From: Daldinia sp. FL1419
Taxonomy: Eukaryota > Ascomycota > Sordariomycetes > Xylariales > Hypoxylaceae
Length of the DNA: 64,000 nucleotides
Direction: 5' to 3'
Assembly (NCBI GenBank): GCA_025201765.1
Contig: MU623354.1
Coordinates: forward strand, 310,001-374,000
Shown here: positions 36,149 to 47,349 of the stretch, piece after piece
How positions within the stretch are numbered: the stretch's first letter is position 1
How the letters are laid out: every line of letters starts with the position of its first letter
The notes under the pieces: generated by a model
Seen by the model: the letters and a program-made list of their open reading frames with translations, nothing else
Databases searched by the model: none
What the model was told of the DNA's origin: nothing
Made by a program: the position numbers and the translations under genes

Positions 36149-36863
36149 ATGGGTATCCTCAGCCCCCAAGTGTACGTATTGTCTATTTTGTCTCGCACGT
36201 GTGCATTCGTGAGGTAATAACTAACCGGATCGCTATAGCACGAACATCATAATCATCCTTGGAATGATGCAAGTTTCCAAGCGAATTCCCTTCGATGATC
36301 CCGATGTCCTCAACATAGTTCGCGCGCTCTACATTGGTAGCAATTTCATCATCGCTAGTATCTACCTCTACGTCCAGTTTCAGATCAACAAGAAGAAAGG
36401 TAAAATACTCCAATCAAAGATGATGTATTGTAGGCGCAATAGTACTAATGGTTTACCTTGATGTGTAGATCTCACCACCCTTAAATACGTCGAGCCGGCT
36501 CCGATGGGATCCTCGGAAGAAGGCAAGCTTGTAACTACCACTGTCCAGGCCTACGACTCGCAGCAACTCAAGAACTCTTTCCGATCGCAAATTATGGGTC
36601 TTGCTATGATGGGCTTTATGCACCTCTACATGAAGTACACCAACCCGCTCTTGATCCAGTCCATCATCCCGCTTAAGGGCGCCTTCGAGTCCAACCTGGT
36701 TAAGATCCACCTTTTCGGCAAGCCTGCTAGCGGAGACCTCAAGCGTCCCTTCAAGCAACCTGCTGGACTCATGGGTGGTCTTCAGAGCGGCCCTGCGCAA
36801 AGCGACAAGAAGGCCATTGAAGCCGCCGAGCGTGCCGGCCGGGGTGGCGTCAAGGACGAGTAA
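36149..36863 (+). CDS. PHO88: ER membrane protein Pho88/Snd3
   Basis: Fungal Pho88, first described as a phosphate-transport factor and later as Snd3 of the SRP-independent targeting pathway at the ER. Exons 36149-36171, 36239-36399 and 36469-36863 give 192 residues. A short first exon (MGILSPQV) joins to TNIIIILGMMQVSKRIPFDD, the family hallmark, then ALYIGSNFIIASIYLYVQ (membrane helix). A further hydrophobic region is GLAMMGFMHLYMKYTNPLLIQ. The tail (KPASGDLKRPFKQP, basic and Ala/Gly-rich) is also typical. Confidence 0.95.
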
Positions 36864-37416
36864 TAAGTCGCGGTCGCTTATGTGCCAAAGGCAGTTTCAG
36901 GAAAGGACTAGCAGCATAATAGTGACGCTACATACAAAGAAGATTAAGGGTGTCCTGCTATTAACATAGTATGTACTCGCATCATAAATAAATGGCTTGC
37001 ATAATTTATGCGTGATTGATATTCGTGCTCGGTACCAGGTACCTACCTACATTTGGTTCCCGTGATAATTCCAATGCCGGGTAAGGGGGCCTTATCGCTG
37101 ATTTGTCTGATTAATGTTTCTAGATTTCAATGTACGTACCCGGTAGGTACCTTACGTACATGTAGGTACGGGCTGCACGGAGGTGGCGTAACTTAGAAAA
37201 CCGAATATCGGTGGGTAATAATTTGTAGTACCGTTTTCATAACCCCGACGTCACTGGTTTTACCTGATAGCAATTCATTGCATGTCTGCCTAATGCTGGA
37301 TACCTTTTCCGGAACCAGTCCGAAAGGCGATCCCAACTTCTAGATTTTCAATAGCTTCTTGACTTGATATAGTAGTCAGTCAGACTTCTTTTCCACTTAC
37401 GTATGATCATATAGAA
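36864..37416. other. intergenic interval upstream of RAD14
   Basis: It contains TAGGTACC motifs at about 37030-37170 and otherwise nothing recognisable. Confidence 0.5.
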
Positions 37417-38761
37417 ATGGAACGTCCTTCCACGCCACCACAGGCGAAAACCGCCAATCAATCTAAACCCATAGCATCCCCTCCTACACCTGAGATTACC
37501 CGTCGCATCGTGAGTCAACCACTCAATGATAGAATAGTTTGGATCGTGTCTTATAATTCGGAGCCATGTTCTAAATCCACCATAACTATAGGAAGAGAAT
37601 AGACTACGAGCTAAGGCACTACGTGAACAACACGAGTCCGCCGCGCGAGCAGCTGGAGTACCCGCCGTCTCTCGCACTCCGTCCGGTTTCATCGCCACTG
37701 ATAACGTTGAAGTCCCAAATACACGTAAGCGCGCATACGATTCTATATCTGGTTCCGCTCGAGTTCGCGACACCCCCTCAGCTAGCCGCGATGGTCGTGT
37801 TAATGGTGTATCGCCTGCCAAGGCCAGTACCAGCGACGGTGCCGATCAGGCGAAGACAGACAAGGACGATGGAGCCATCAGGCCAGCGAGGAAATTTACC
37901 AAGTTTGTCGATTACGACCTCGAGAAGATAACGGATACGAAAGGCGGTTTCTTAAGTGCTGAGGATGACCCTTGGAATAAGGCCATGTCGGGATCTACCG
38001 CGACGGGTAATGGAAAGGGTGGACCTGCCGAAGGGCAAGAGGAGAGGCCCAAGGGGATGACAATGCAGGAATGGGAAAGACGGCAGTTATTGAAGAAGCT
38101 TCAACGACAAAAGGCAGGGCCATTTGAACCGGGCTTGAGTGTGCTGCGGGATGAAAAGGATCGGAAGAGGTGTCGCGAGTGCAGGAGCCTCGAAATCGAC
38201 TTCGTATGGGAAGAGGTTTTTGGGTGTGCTATCTGCAATAGTTGCAAGGAGAAGTGTCCTGAGAAATACAGTCTCCTGACCAAGACGGAGTGCAGGGAGG
38301 ATTATCTTCTGACGGAACCAGAGCTCAGAGACGAGGAATTGTTACCCCATCTTTCGAGGCCGAACCCGCATAAATCCCACTGGCACGACATGATGCTGTT
38401 TCTTCGGTATCAAGTGGAAGAGTACGCATTCGGTGAAAAGAAATGGGGCTCGGCTGAGGCGCTAGATGCTGAATTTGAACGTCGCGAGTCGGAAAAGAAA
38501 AAGCGCAAAGAAGCCAAGTTTAAGGAGAAGTTATTAGACCTCAAGAAGCGGACGAGGATAGATGCTTATCGGAGGCAGACGGGGAAACTTGGGGGTGATG
38601 GGGGCGGCGCAGCTTCTGGAAAGAAGGCCAAGTTTGGCGATGCGATTTCAACGGGCGGAAAACATGTTCACGAATGGGGACGAGTTATCGAGAAAGACGA
38701 CGGTTCTACGGTGAAGACATGTACAACTTGCAGCATGGAAGTCGAGGAGATGGAGCTTTAA
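37417..38761 (+). CDS. RAD14: Nucleotide excision repair protein Rad14/XPA
   Basis: The damage-verification scaffold of nucleotide excision repair, acting with RPA and Rad1-Rad10 in the nucleus. Exons 37417-37509 and 37592-38761 give 420 residues. The XPA C4 zinc finger uses C225, C228, C243 and C246 (CRECRSLEID ... CAICNSCKEKCPEKY), followed by the XPA C-terminal domain (LLTKTECREDYLLTEPEL, HWHDMMLFLRYQVEEYA) and a long basic helix (ERRESEKKKRKEAKFKEK). A second Cys/His cluster near the C-terminus (HVHEWG ... CTTCSMEVEE) is also typical of fungal Rad14. The N-terminal 150 residues are probably disordered. Confidence 0.95.
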
Positions 38762-39704
38762 GGCTAGGAATAATGATACCCAGTTATGTATAATTAGCAG
38801 CTCTTGTATGAGAATACGCTCGCACGTTTACCACGTGCAGAGCATATGGTGCTTGTTATTTACTTTTTTGTTCTTCTTTATTTGAGTGATATCATTTTAG
38901 CTACCTAGGTACCTAGGTAAACAAGGAGATGGGAAAACATCTACAATTGGCCTCGATTTAATCGCTCGAGTTTCGCGTCTTGTCTATTTGCGCGATAATG
39001 CTATTATCCTCACGAAATAATCCATACAGGAAGATGCTCGTCATTATAAGTATAAGCCGAGAGAGCGAGGCTCTTCTGAGGCTACGCTTTACTGAATAGA
39101 CATTTACTCGGTAACTGCCTCAGTAGACCAAAACAGAGTAAAATTCACTTGGTGGAGATTAAAATGTTTAATTAAGACAATTGACCATCAGTCGGACTTT
39201 AATTGGTCTATACAAAGACTTATACACGACTATACGACTATATGCAGAGCTATGCAACGGTAGGGGACGGAGCTTATCAATATCCGGACAATTCGGTCTT
39301 ATCCCTCTACCGTGACTCCGAATTTATACGGTGGTTCCATTACGACATGGGTATAAACTAATGTTGCCGATTTTATTAATTGCTTTTGAGAAGTCGGTAT
39401 TGTCTATGTATATTGTCCACTTATTTTTCCATCGGTCGGGGCATCTTTCTACTAGATTTCCGTGATGTCTCGCAACTCTCGGTCGTTCGCTCCGGTATGC
39501 GAAACCGACTTATAGATTTCGAAGAAGAATAGCTAGTGGTGAACATAGTATTTAAGCAAGCAGGCTGTTGTCCATATAACTAAAGGAGTTTACTGGAGTA
39601 TCATGACGAGCTTCGGCCGAAACTTGCATTCAACATTTATTACAATACCTACCATTTACAAGCACATGATACAAGAGTAAACGAATAGGTCGCAAACAAC
39701 GAAT
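38762..39704. other. gene-free interval between RAD14 and the P450 region
   Basis: AT-rich DNA with a TAGGTACCTAGG palindrome near 38905. No gene is supported. It marks the transition from housekeeping genes to accessory genes. Confidence 0.5.
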
Positions 39705-41273
39705 ATGGAAGTTTTAGGTGGCCTCGAGCGCGGGCAGCTTCTACTGCTCGCTATAGGCGTCGCTATACTTGGTGTATGAGATTTGAATCGTATAGGATGA
39801 GAATGTGTCAGATAGGGCTAACTACTTCACAGTATACCATTACCATCCTAAGCAACCCCTTGGCGAAAATACCTGGTCCTTGGTATACTCTATGGACGGA
39901 AATTGTTTTGAAGCACAAAGTCATAACAGGCCAACGGCCGCAATGGGTCCATTCACTACACGACAAATATGGTACGCTCACTCTTATACGAGCACATTCA
40001 CAACCCGAGAACCATCTTCTAACCGTAACATGGACAAAATACAGGCACTGTCGTTCGTATCAGCCCCCAGGAAGTTAGCATACAAGACCCAAATGCTGTT
40101 CAGGAGATATACCGGATCAAGAATGAATTCCTCAAGTCGAAGTTCTACAGTGACTTCCTACCAGGATACCAGAATATCTTCAGCACAGTTGATGTCAACT
40201 TTCACCGACGGCATCGAAGACTCCTCGCGTCTGAGATGTCAGAGTCGGGGTTAGTCCAGCATAGGCCCACGGTTGAAAATAAAGTCCGCATGGCGATCGA
40301 AGGCATGGCTGAGGAGATGAAGAGGCGCGGCGCTACCGTAAGTAGCCAACCCGTAGGGAGAAGAACAATCGCTAATTTTCGTCTCTTACTTTTTAAAAGG
40401 ACGTACATCGTTGGTCTTTAGCCATGGCCACCGACATAATTGGCGAACTTAGCTTCGGGTCTTCGTTCCGAATGCTAGAAACGCAAGAGGTGTGTCACGC
40501 GTGACCCTTCACTATTAGTATTATACTTACATTATGAGTAATAGGAGAACCAATACATCAGGGACTTGAAATTACTAGGATTTGCTGGTGGCCTTAGATC
40601 TACATTCCCTACCCTGACGAAGATCACAAAGTACATCAAATTGCCGGTCTTTAGCATGGGGATAGAAGTCCAACACCGTATGCGCTCGTACGCGACGCAG
40701 TCATTGGGTCGACACTATAAATCGGTAGAAGAGCAAGGCCGGAACGCCAAACCCACGCTGCTGTCTAAACTATACAAGGCCTCAGTGGATAACAGCGATA
40801 CGCTGCCATTCGAAGAGTTGCGCGACGATGCTCAAGCTTATATTGCTGCCGGAAGTGACACTACTACTAACACTTTGACGTACCTCATCTACACCTTGTG
40901 CAAGTACCCCGATATTAAGGAGAAGCTAGTCGCGGAGTTAAAGACCTTACCGGATGGATTCACGGACCCAGATCTTAAAAAGTTGCCCTACCTCGATAAC
41001 GTTGTTCAGGAGACTCTGCGCCTATATAGTGCCGCCCCTTCAGGTCTGCCCCGTGTCGTGCCCCAGGGCGGCGCTACTCTTGCTGGCCACTACATTCCCG
41101 GCGGCTATGTCGTCTCGTCGCAGGCGTACAGCATGCACAGGAACCCGGCTGTCTACCCGGACCCGCTCAAGTTTGACCCTTCAAGGTGGGAGAACCCGAC
41201 GAAGGCGATGAAGGACGCGTTTGTACCGTTTGGTGGGGGTAGTCGAAGTAAGCCTGTAATTTTCTATCGCGGG

Positions 41274-41325
<52 letters not shown>

Positions 41326-41691
41326 NNNNNNNNNNTCCCTTTATTGGTGGGTTAACCCGCCTCTGGGTTTTATGGTGGGTTTTTTACCTTTTGGGGGGGT
41401 TTTTCTATTTAAGCCTTTATTTTTGTATCCCCCCCCCCCCCCCCCCCCCTCCTCCCCCTTATAATGTACAAGTTGGAATGTGATTGGTGAATGCAACTCT
41501 AACCGCATATAGTCTGCATCGGCTTGCACCTGGCTAAGATGGAACTGCGTCTCGCGACCGCGCGATTCTTCGCCCGGTTCCCGAACTCCACTGTTTCCTC
41601 ATTAGAAGGATTCACGGACGAAGATATGATTCCTGCAATGTTTTTCCTTATGGGGCCGAAGGGCCAGCGTTGCTTGATTAACGCCTGCTAG
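39705..41691 (+). CDS. Cytochrome P450 monooxygenase (gene with assembly gap in last intron)
   Basis: A microsomal-type fungal P450 of 490 residues, six exons: 39705-39773, 39833-39971, 40045-40337, 40400-40489, 40545-41247 and 41513-41691. The N-terminus is a hydrophobic anchor (LLLLAIGVAIL), then the proline-rich hinge AKIPGPW. The oxygen-binding I-helix reads AGSDTT (about 299-304), ExxR is ETLR (about 353-356), and the heme loop FGGGSRICIG has the thiolate Cys at about 433. The last intron (41248-41512) contains a 51-base G run, ten Ns and a 21-base C run. Because the gap lies inside the intron, the coding sequence appears intact. Substrate unknown. Confidence 0.88.
41275..41449. other. 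assembly gap flanked by G and C homopolymers
   Basis: Fifty-one consecutive G (41275-41325), ten N (41326-41335), about 90 bases of low-complexity G/T-rich sequence, then twenty-one C (41429-41449). It most likely marks a sequencing or scaffolding break at a homopolymer; the flanking bases should be treated as unreliable. Confidence 0.95.
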
Positions 41692-42689
41692 ATCATATCG
41701 GCGTTGCCTGGTTGAGTTAGTTATTCGGCATCTCGCCGGGAGTGGTGGTTGGTTTTGTCGCGTTGTACTTGCTTCCTCGAAGCTTACGAGACCAGGATAT
41801 CTAGGTGTACCCATTTAACGTAGTAGTTTAGCGATGTCGAGAAGAATTTATACGGGGTTGGTAGTTATACTCTTATATATGGAGAGAGATGGATATAGGA
41901 TCACATAGGCAGTATATATATAAGCATAGGTAGTTATAGTATGGCATAAAGACCTATGAATAAACCTGCCGGATTTGGACATCAAAATTACTCAAATAGG
42001 CAGTTTGTTAGGTTAGTGTGTTCACGACAGGGTTCCTATTCCCATCGGGTATCGGGTACTGGTATCCACTTTAGGGGTCGTGCGCACGGCATTAAGCTTA
42101 AATTAGAGGTAGTATGGGTACTATGTACCACGCTCAAAATGCTTGCTTGTATAAGCTGTGGTTATGTAAGCAGAGAAGAGCAGAGCAGCGCAGCAACAAC
42201 AACTTATATTATATCAAATTAGTTAGTTACGTATAAAATAAACAAGTTATATTGTTATGGAAATCATGCCGTGTGATTAAATATATCTATTTATTTTTCA
42301 GCGGCAATAACGGCGTAGTTGGAAGCTCGGCCGCCGTGGCCCGTGGGTGCTTGACTATCCCCGGGTTCAATATGATTCTACGTCGGGTAGGTCCTCTGAT
42401 ACGCGAAGGAACACATCATCTTCAGTCCTCGTCCCTGTTACCAAGCGGATATTCCCTGGCCCTGCTTGTCAATTACTTATTACCGATAGGTTTATACGTA
42501 GCTTCAACCTGCATGACTTAGACCCACCTGTCTAATTCCTTCCCCCTCCCCCGTGGACCTAGAATCCCGGGGGACTTAGGCGAGTGGAATCGTCGTGATG
42601 CTATATAAACCCTTGAGTAGTATTTGTTGTTTTGATCTCTTGCCTTCAATGAATCTGTTTATGAAAGTCAGAGTTGCTGGTTGACGGCG
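41692..42689. other. interval between the two P450 genes
   Basis: No gene is supported; frames at 41956-42535 have no recognisable character. A sequence near 42345-42370 (CCCGGGTTCAA) superficially resembles a tRNA B box but has no matching A box. Confidence 0.5.
42602..42608 (+). promoter_or_regulatory. TATA-like box upstream of second P450
   Basis: TATATAA ends about 80 bp before the start codon of the P450 at 42690. Support is positional only. Confidence 0.5.
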
Positions 42690-44541
42690 ATGGGGTTTCA
42701 AATTTCTTTAGTTTTGCTCCCGTTAGTGGGTGCGCTTGTATTAGATTTCGCCTTACGCTTATACCGTCGGCGGCAGAGATTCAAGGACTTGGTACGAATT
42801 TGCCGCTACTACCTAATCCGATGGCAATAATGAGACTGACTTCGAGTATAGCCCAAACCACCGCACAGCTTCCTATGGGGTCATCTCAAGATCATGGCCG
42901 AGCTTGTCGGCCAACTACCCCCTAATAATCATCCACAGATATATTACACTGCCATCGCTCATAAGTATAACCTAAAAGGCATCTGGTATCTCGATCTGTG
43001 GCCTATAGCCGATCCGCAGGTTGTCTTAACAGAGCCAGAGCTTATGGATGCGGTGCAAGTAACGAGGGTATATAACCAGCATCGGATGGGCCAAGAAATG
43101 GTGTCTGATTTAATTGGCGAAAATGTTATTGCAACTGTTAACGGTCCAGTGTGGAAAAAGCTTCACAACGCGATGGCTCCAGCATTCCTACCTTCTCACG
43201 TTAAGACTCTTACGGGCCTGATGGCCGATGAGACGATGATCTTTAGGGATACGCTGAGGAAGTTCGCGAGTAGCTGTCAACCTTTCTCCATGGAACATGT
43301 TTTGTCGAAGCTTACCTTTGATATCGTTGGTCGGGTCGTCTTCAATTTTTCGCCTAATGCGCAGACACAAGGCAGCCCGCAACAAGATGACTTGATACAG
43401 ATCTCCCGGTTGATTGGTCAGCAGCTTTCTATGAACCCGTTTGTCAAGCTGCAGGTAGCTCTGAGGAAATGGTCTGTTCGGAAGCGGATGAATGCGTCCG
43501 TTGCTGCAAAAATCCAGGAGCGTCTGGCTGCGTTGAGAAGCGAGAACATTGTACCATCTCGAAAGGATCCTCTTAGTGTTCTCGATTTGATGCTTCGAGA
43601 AACGGTGCTGCAAAATGGAACTCGACAAGGTTCCAAGGCGCTCGAGCTTCCTGAAGGAGAATTAGAACTATTGGTTACAAAGTAAGCCTCTTCTCATGTA
43701 TCTCCAATAAGAATATACATTTACGGAATTCGAACAGTGTCAAAGCTCTTCTATTCGCTGGAATGGGAACAACTGTCGACACACTATGCGTAAGTACTCC
43801 TATAAGACTTGACATGTTATCCTAGCTAATTTACCATAACTCAGTTTGCCTATATGCTTTTGTCAAAACACCCAGAAGTCGTCCAGAGAATGCTTGAAGA
43901 ACAGGAGGCGGTATTTGGAAAGGATCTAGGAGTGATCTTAGAGAACCTAAAGGAGTCACCGATAAAACTCAACCAATTGGAATACACAACAGGCGTAATT
44001 AAAGAAGCCATGCGGCTCTTCCCTGTTGGATTTGGCATCAAGGAGGCACCAGCAGGGTAAGGAACCCCTTCTCCCCCTTTAGGATGTATCCGAGAGGACA
44101 ATGCTAATGTGAATTTCTCATAGTGGAACGGTTTCATATCAAGGCCGCGAGTATCCCGTAGATGGCGGCTTGCTCATCATCCCCTCTTGGCACACGATGC
44201 ACTTCGACTCGAGGTATTTCCCGGAACCTAACACATTCCGACCGGAGAGATTCCTAGGCGAAGGCGTTCCGCGCGGTTGGTTCCGGAGCTTCAGTCGTGG
44301 CCCACGTGCTTGCATAGGACAAGATCTCGCCCTGGATATCATGCGCGTGATCCTGCTGCTTACTGTCCGAGACTTTCACTTCGAGCTCTTCGGGCTCAAG
44401 CCTAATCCGAAGCCGAAAGCCCCTTACACGGATCTCGATACGGTCTTTGGTGATATAATATTCCAGGAGATGTTGACGTTGGAGGCAAAACCCAGGGGTG
44501 ATATGATGATGACTGTTAGCGAGAAGAGTGTAGTAGTATAG
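42690..44541 (+). CDS. Cytochrome P450 monooxygenase with altered I-helix
   Basis: A second P450, 537 residues, five exons: 42690-42791, 42852-43681, 43738-43789, 43845-44056 and 44124-44541. It begins with a membrane anchor (ISLVLLPLVGALVLDFAL) and a Pro hinge just after intron 1. ExxR is EAMR (382-385) and the heme loop FSRGPRACIG places the Cys at about 462. The I-helix reads AGMGTT (318-323): the acidic residue normally before the Thr pair is Gly, which suggests unusual proton delivery or substrate-assisted chemistry. The general look (YLDLWPIADPQVV, MAPAFLPSHVKTL) recalls the StcS/CYP59-like group of secondary-metabolism P450s, but I cannot confirm a family number. Confidence 0.9.
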
Positions 44542-45532
44542 GGGACTTTATGATTAGGTGTATTTACAAAATGAAAATATCTTTGAAATACGTACCTACG
44601 TAACGCAACGGAATTCTGCGAAAATGAAAAAAAAAAAAAATTTAGACAGAAAAGAAATAATTAATAATAATAGTTAAAAAAAAAGGAAAAAAAAGGAAAA
44701 ATTAATAAAATAATAAAAACTACAAAAAAGCAGGCCCCAAGCCTCGAGAAACGCCACATTTAATCACTACTAGATGGCCTGTCTAGGTGCCCTGTGTGAG
44801 ACTCGAATCCGGAAACGCCATCGAAAAACCCGGCAGGACGGATTTTATCTACCCCTTCCTCCCATGAAAACCACTAAGCCACGGCCGTGTTGGGTAGTGT
44901 ATCTGAATGGTCTGGAGTGATTGATGGGTTTACAATTGGTCATTATAAGTTTAACTTCGGTTGCCTGGTTGCCTCGAGGTGAGTTTGTCACTGGAAGTAC
45001 CTTGGTAAGTACCTACCTACCTAGGTACGTGTAATTGGTATTGTACGCACTGCAGGCGCAAATATAGATGACATGTTACGAGGCAAGAGGGATAAGGGTA
45101 CCTAAGGTACCTAGGGTACTAACCATGCTGCCAAACCTAGTACTTCGAAGCCTACCTACCTACAGGTAGGTACTCGGATCATAGTATGGAAGGCTTGCAT
45201 TCAAATAAATAATGTACCTACTACCACCTATATTATCCTGATGAACCTAAAAATCACCATCCCCCCTATTCGCAACTCCACGTAGCGATCGTAAGAATAA
45301 AAGGGTATCAATTCCCGCCGAAGCCCGTATGCAACGCCCAGAGAGATTTATAAAACAACCCTCGAAACCCCCAAACCAAGTGCACAGGAGAGACACTAGG
45401 TCTTTATGATATCGGATATCAATGATGGTCAAGAATGAGACTGGCCAGCAAAGAAGTCAAGTCGAAATAGAACGAGTGCAAGTACCAACACCCTTGATGG
45501 GTCTCGTACGCCTAGTTAGCCATTGGCGCCTC
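44542..45532. other. A-rich interval with tRNA-like sequence and TAGGTACC motifs
   Basis: It holds an A-rich tract (about 44625-44730), a tRNA-like segment on the minus strand (about 44790-44890) and dense TAGGTACCTA motifs (45000-45220). No protein gene is seen. Confidence 0.55.
44726..44890 (-). ncRNA. possible Pol III unit or tRNA-derived relic
   Basis: On the minus strand TGGCTTAGTGG (44881-44871) fits the A box and GGATTCGAGT (44810-44801) approximates the B box, about 60 bases apart, followed by a run of six T near 44730 that could terminate Pol III. The T-stem does not pair and no anticodon arm can be drawn, so this is not a working tRNA. It may be a degenerate SINE head or chance. 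Confidence 0.25.
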
Positions 45533-47349
45533 TTAAACGTGCTCTGCAGGATTCACTGGGGAGGCTCCCAAAATGCTATCCCCATCGTCGCTTTTTGGAT
45601 CCCGCCTAATCGATGCGCCAAAGACACTATTGTCAGGGGTGGCAATAGGAGCTGGTGTCTTGATAAGGCTAGTCGCAGGTGGACCACCAAGCTCCCAGCT
45701 TCCCACGCGCTCATGTCTTGCGCCGCTCTTTGCAATAGATACATCGTGGTCCGACGACATCTTCTCGGCGCCTTTGAACCCACCTAGACTGCTCTGATGT
45801 CGGGAAGTATTCGATGGGCCCTTACGCCGAATGCGCAAATTACCAAAAACAAAGGCCGTTATACTGGCAAGACCAAATACTGCAATGGTCGTCGCGGCGC
45901 CGATGACACCAGCGACTGCTGGAGACAGGGAAGAGTTACTGTTCTGATTAGCCCTATTACCGCTCGGGGAACCATTCAGACCCTCGGAGCTGCGGGTTAG
46001 TGCATCGCAAAATAAGGTAATAGAAGAGCACATGCTACACCAATCCGAGAGCTCCCATATAGCGAACTTTCCGATTTCAGCTTCAAAGTCAGACCAGGTC
46101 ATACGTGTTTCGGAGTTGCTCCGACCGAAAAGCGGATACTCCGTTAGCGGGACATCGTCGCCCGAGCCGTTACGGTACAGGAAACGCACCCAGGAGATAT
46201 CCTGGCGAGGGTAAGCCGCGTCGTCGTCGGTGGTGAAAAGCTCGAATACGATGGTGGCGCCAGGGTTTGGGATCTGTCTGAAGGTTCCGGCAACATTGGG
46301 TAGATCGGCTAGCGAGAAGAAAGATAAGAACGGTTCGAAGGAACCGAACATCAACGTCAACTTGTTTGCGGATCCCGCCGAATCTATATGCGCACTAAGC
46401 TGTGACACCACCTTAGCCGCGAGCGTGCGACCCGCAATAGCCCTGATCATGTCGCCTTGTTGCGACCCCGAGGCCGATAGGTTGCCATTGAGGGCGAACT
46501 GCTGACTATTGGCTAAATTGCGCAGGATTGCTAGACGATCTTCACCAAGGGAATCGTGGATGGATTCGTCATGATCGTACGCATATTGGGCGTAGTCGTA
46601 CAAATCATATGCGTAGTCGAAATTCAGCATGGTATTCGGTAGCGTATTGGGGAATACCTCGTCCCACGTCCTCTCGTAGAAGACGGACGTCGAGTTGTAC
46701 ATTTTTTGAGCCGCATCGCTATCTTGGTAGTCAAGATCTGATGACCAGTATTCTGTGCATGCAACATGCCCCTCAAGCCTGGTGGTCTTATTAGCATTCA
46801 CGTAAATATCATTTGCTCATAGTCAACTTACCAGACAGAATTCGGGTCTGTGGTGGGGACAGTCCGAACATTAGGATATTGGTAGCCGCCTAGAGGATAA
46901 TTGACCGCAGTGCCATTAGCCAGCGTAGATGCGTTGGAACCGCCGTTGCTATCAGCGAAAGCCCGAGTGACGGGCGGGTAAAGACCCTGCAGGAAAGCCA
47001 GGCCTCCTCCCACTACATAGTCATCCGTGGTGCTATAGATAGAAAGCTGGCTATTATCGAGGGCTTGTCGTTCTAACCCGGCGATGGGCGAATTAGTCGT
47101 TATAGCGTTGTCTTCGTCTGATAAGCTCGAATTGGACAAATACCGCGCTCTAAATAGCGATCCCTGAGAATAGAGCTGCTGTGCGCCCAACGGAGTCAAG
47201 GTAGGGATAAGGTCTCCTTGGAAAGGCGTGCGCTCGCCGTATAAGACATACGCGAAAGAAGCCCAGACGGTCTCATTGGCAGACTGAGCTAGGGCTTCGC
47301 TCACAAGTGAAAGACCAGCAGTCAGCGCTATTAGCGAACGTGAAGCCAT
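45533..47349 (-). CDS. Histidine-phosphatase-like membrane protein, catalytic motifs lost
   Basis: Exons 46832-47349 and 45533-46778 give 587 residues. A signal peptide (SLIALTAGLSLVSEALA) leads into a histidine acid phosphatase fold (TLTPLGAQQLYSQGSLFRARYL is typical). One C-terminal membrane helix (about 461-484) is followed by a basic, Ser-rich cytoplasmic tail, so the large domain is outside the cell or in the lumen. The active-site RHGxRTP is LYGERTP here (36-42), losing both the Arg and the nucleophilic His. The second catalytic motif, HD, reads SF in FGSFEPF (about 316-322). It should be inactive as a phosphatase and may be a receptor or binding protein. Frames are intact, so it is not a pseudogene. 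Confidence 0.85.

Noticed and set aside
40566..41483. 305-codon frame running through the poly-G tract of the P450
   Set aside because: The frame leaves the P450 at a GT donor (41248) and reads through homopolymer and Ns; the true heme-binding exon is at 41513.
42340..42375. tRNA-like CCCGGGTTCAA
   Set aside because: No A box, stems or anticodon loop at the right spacing.
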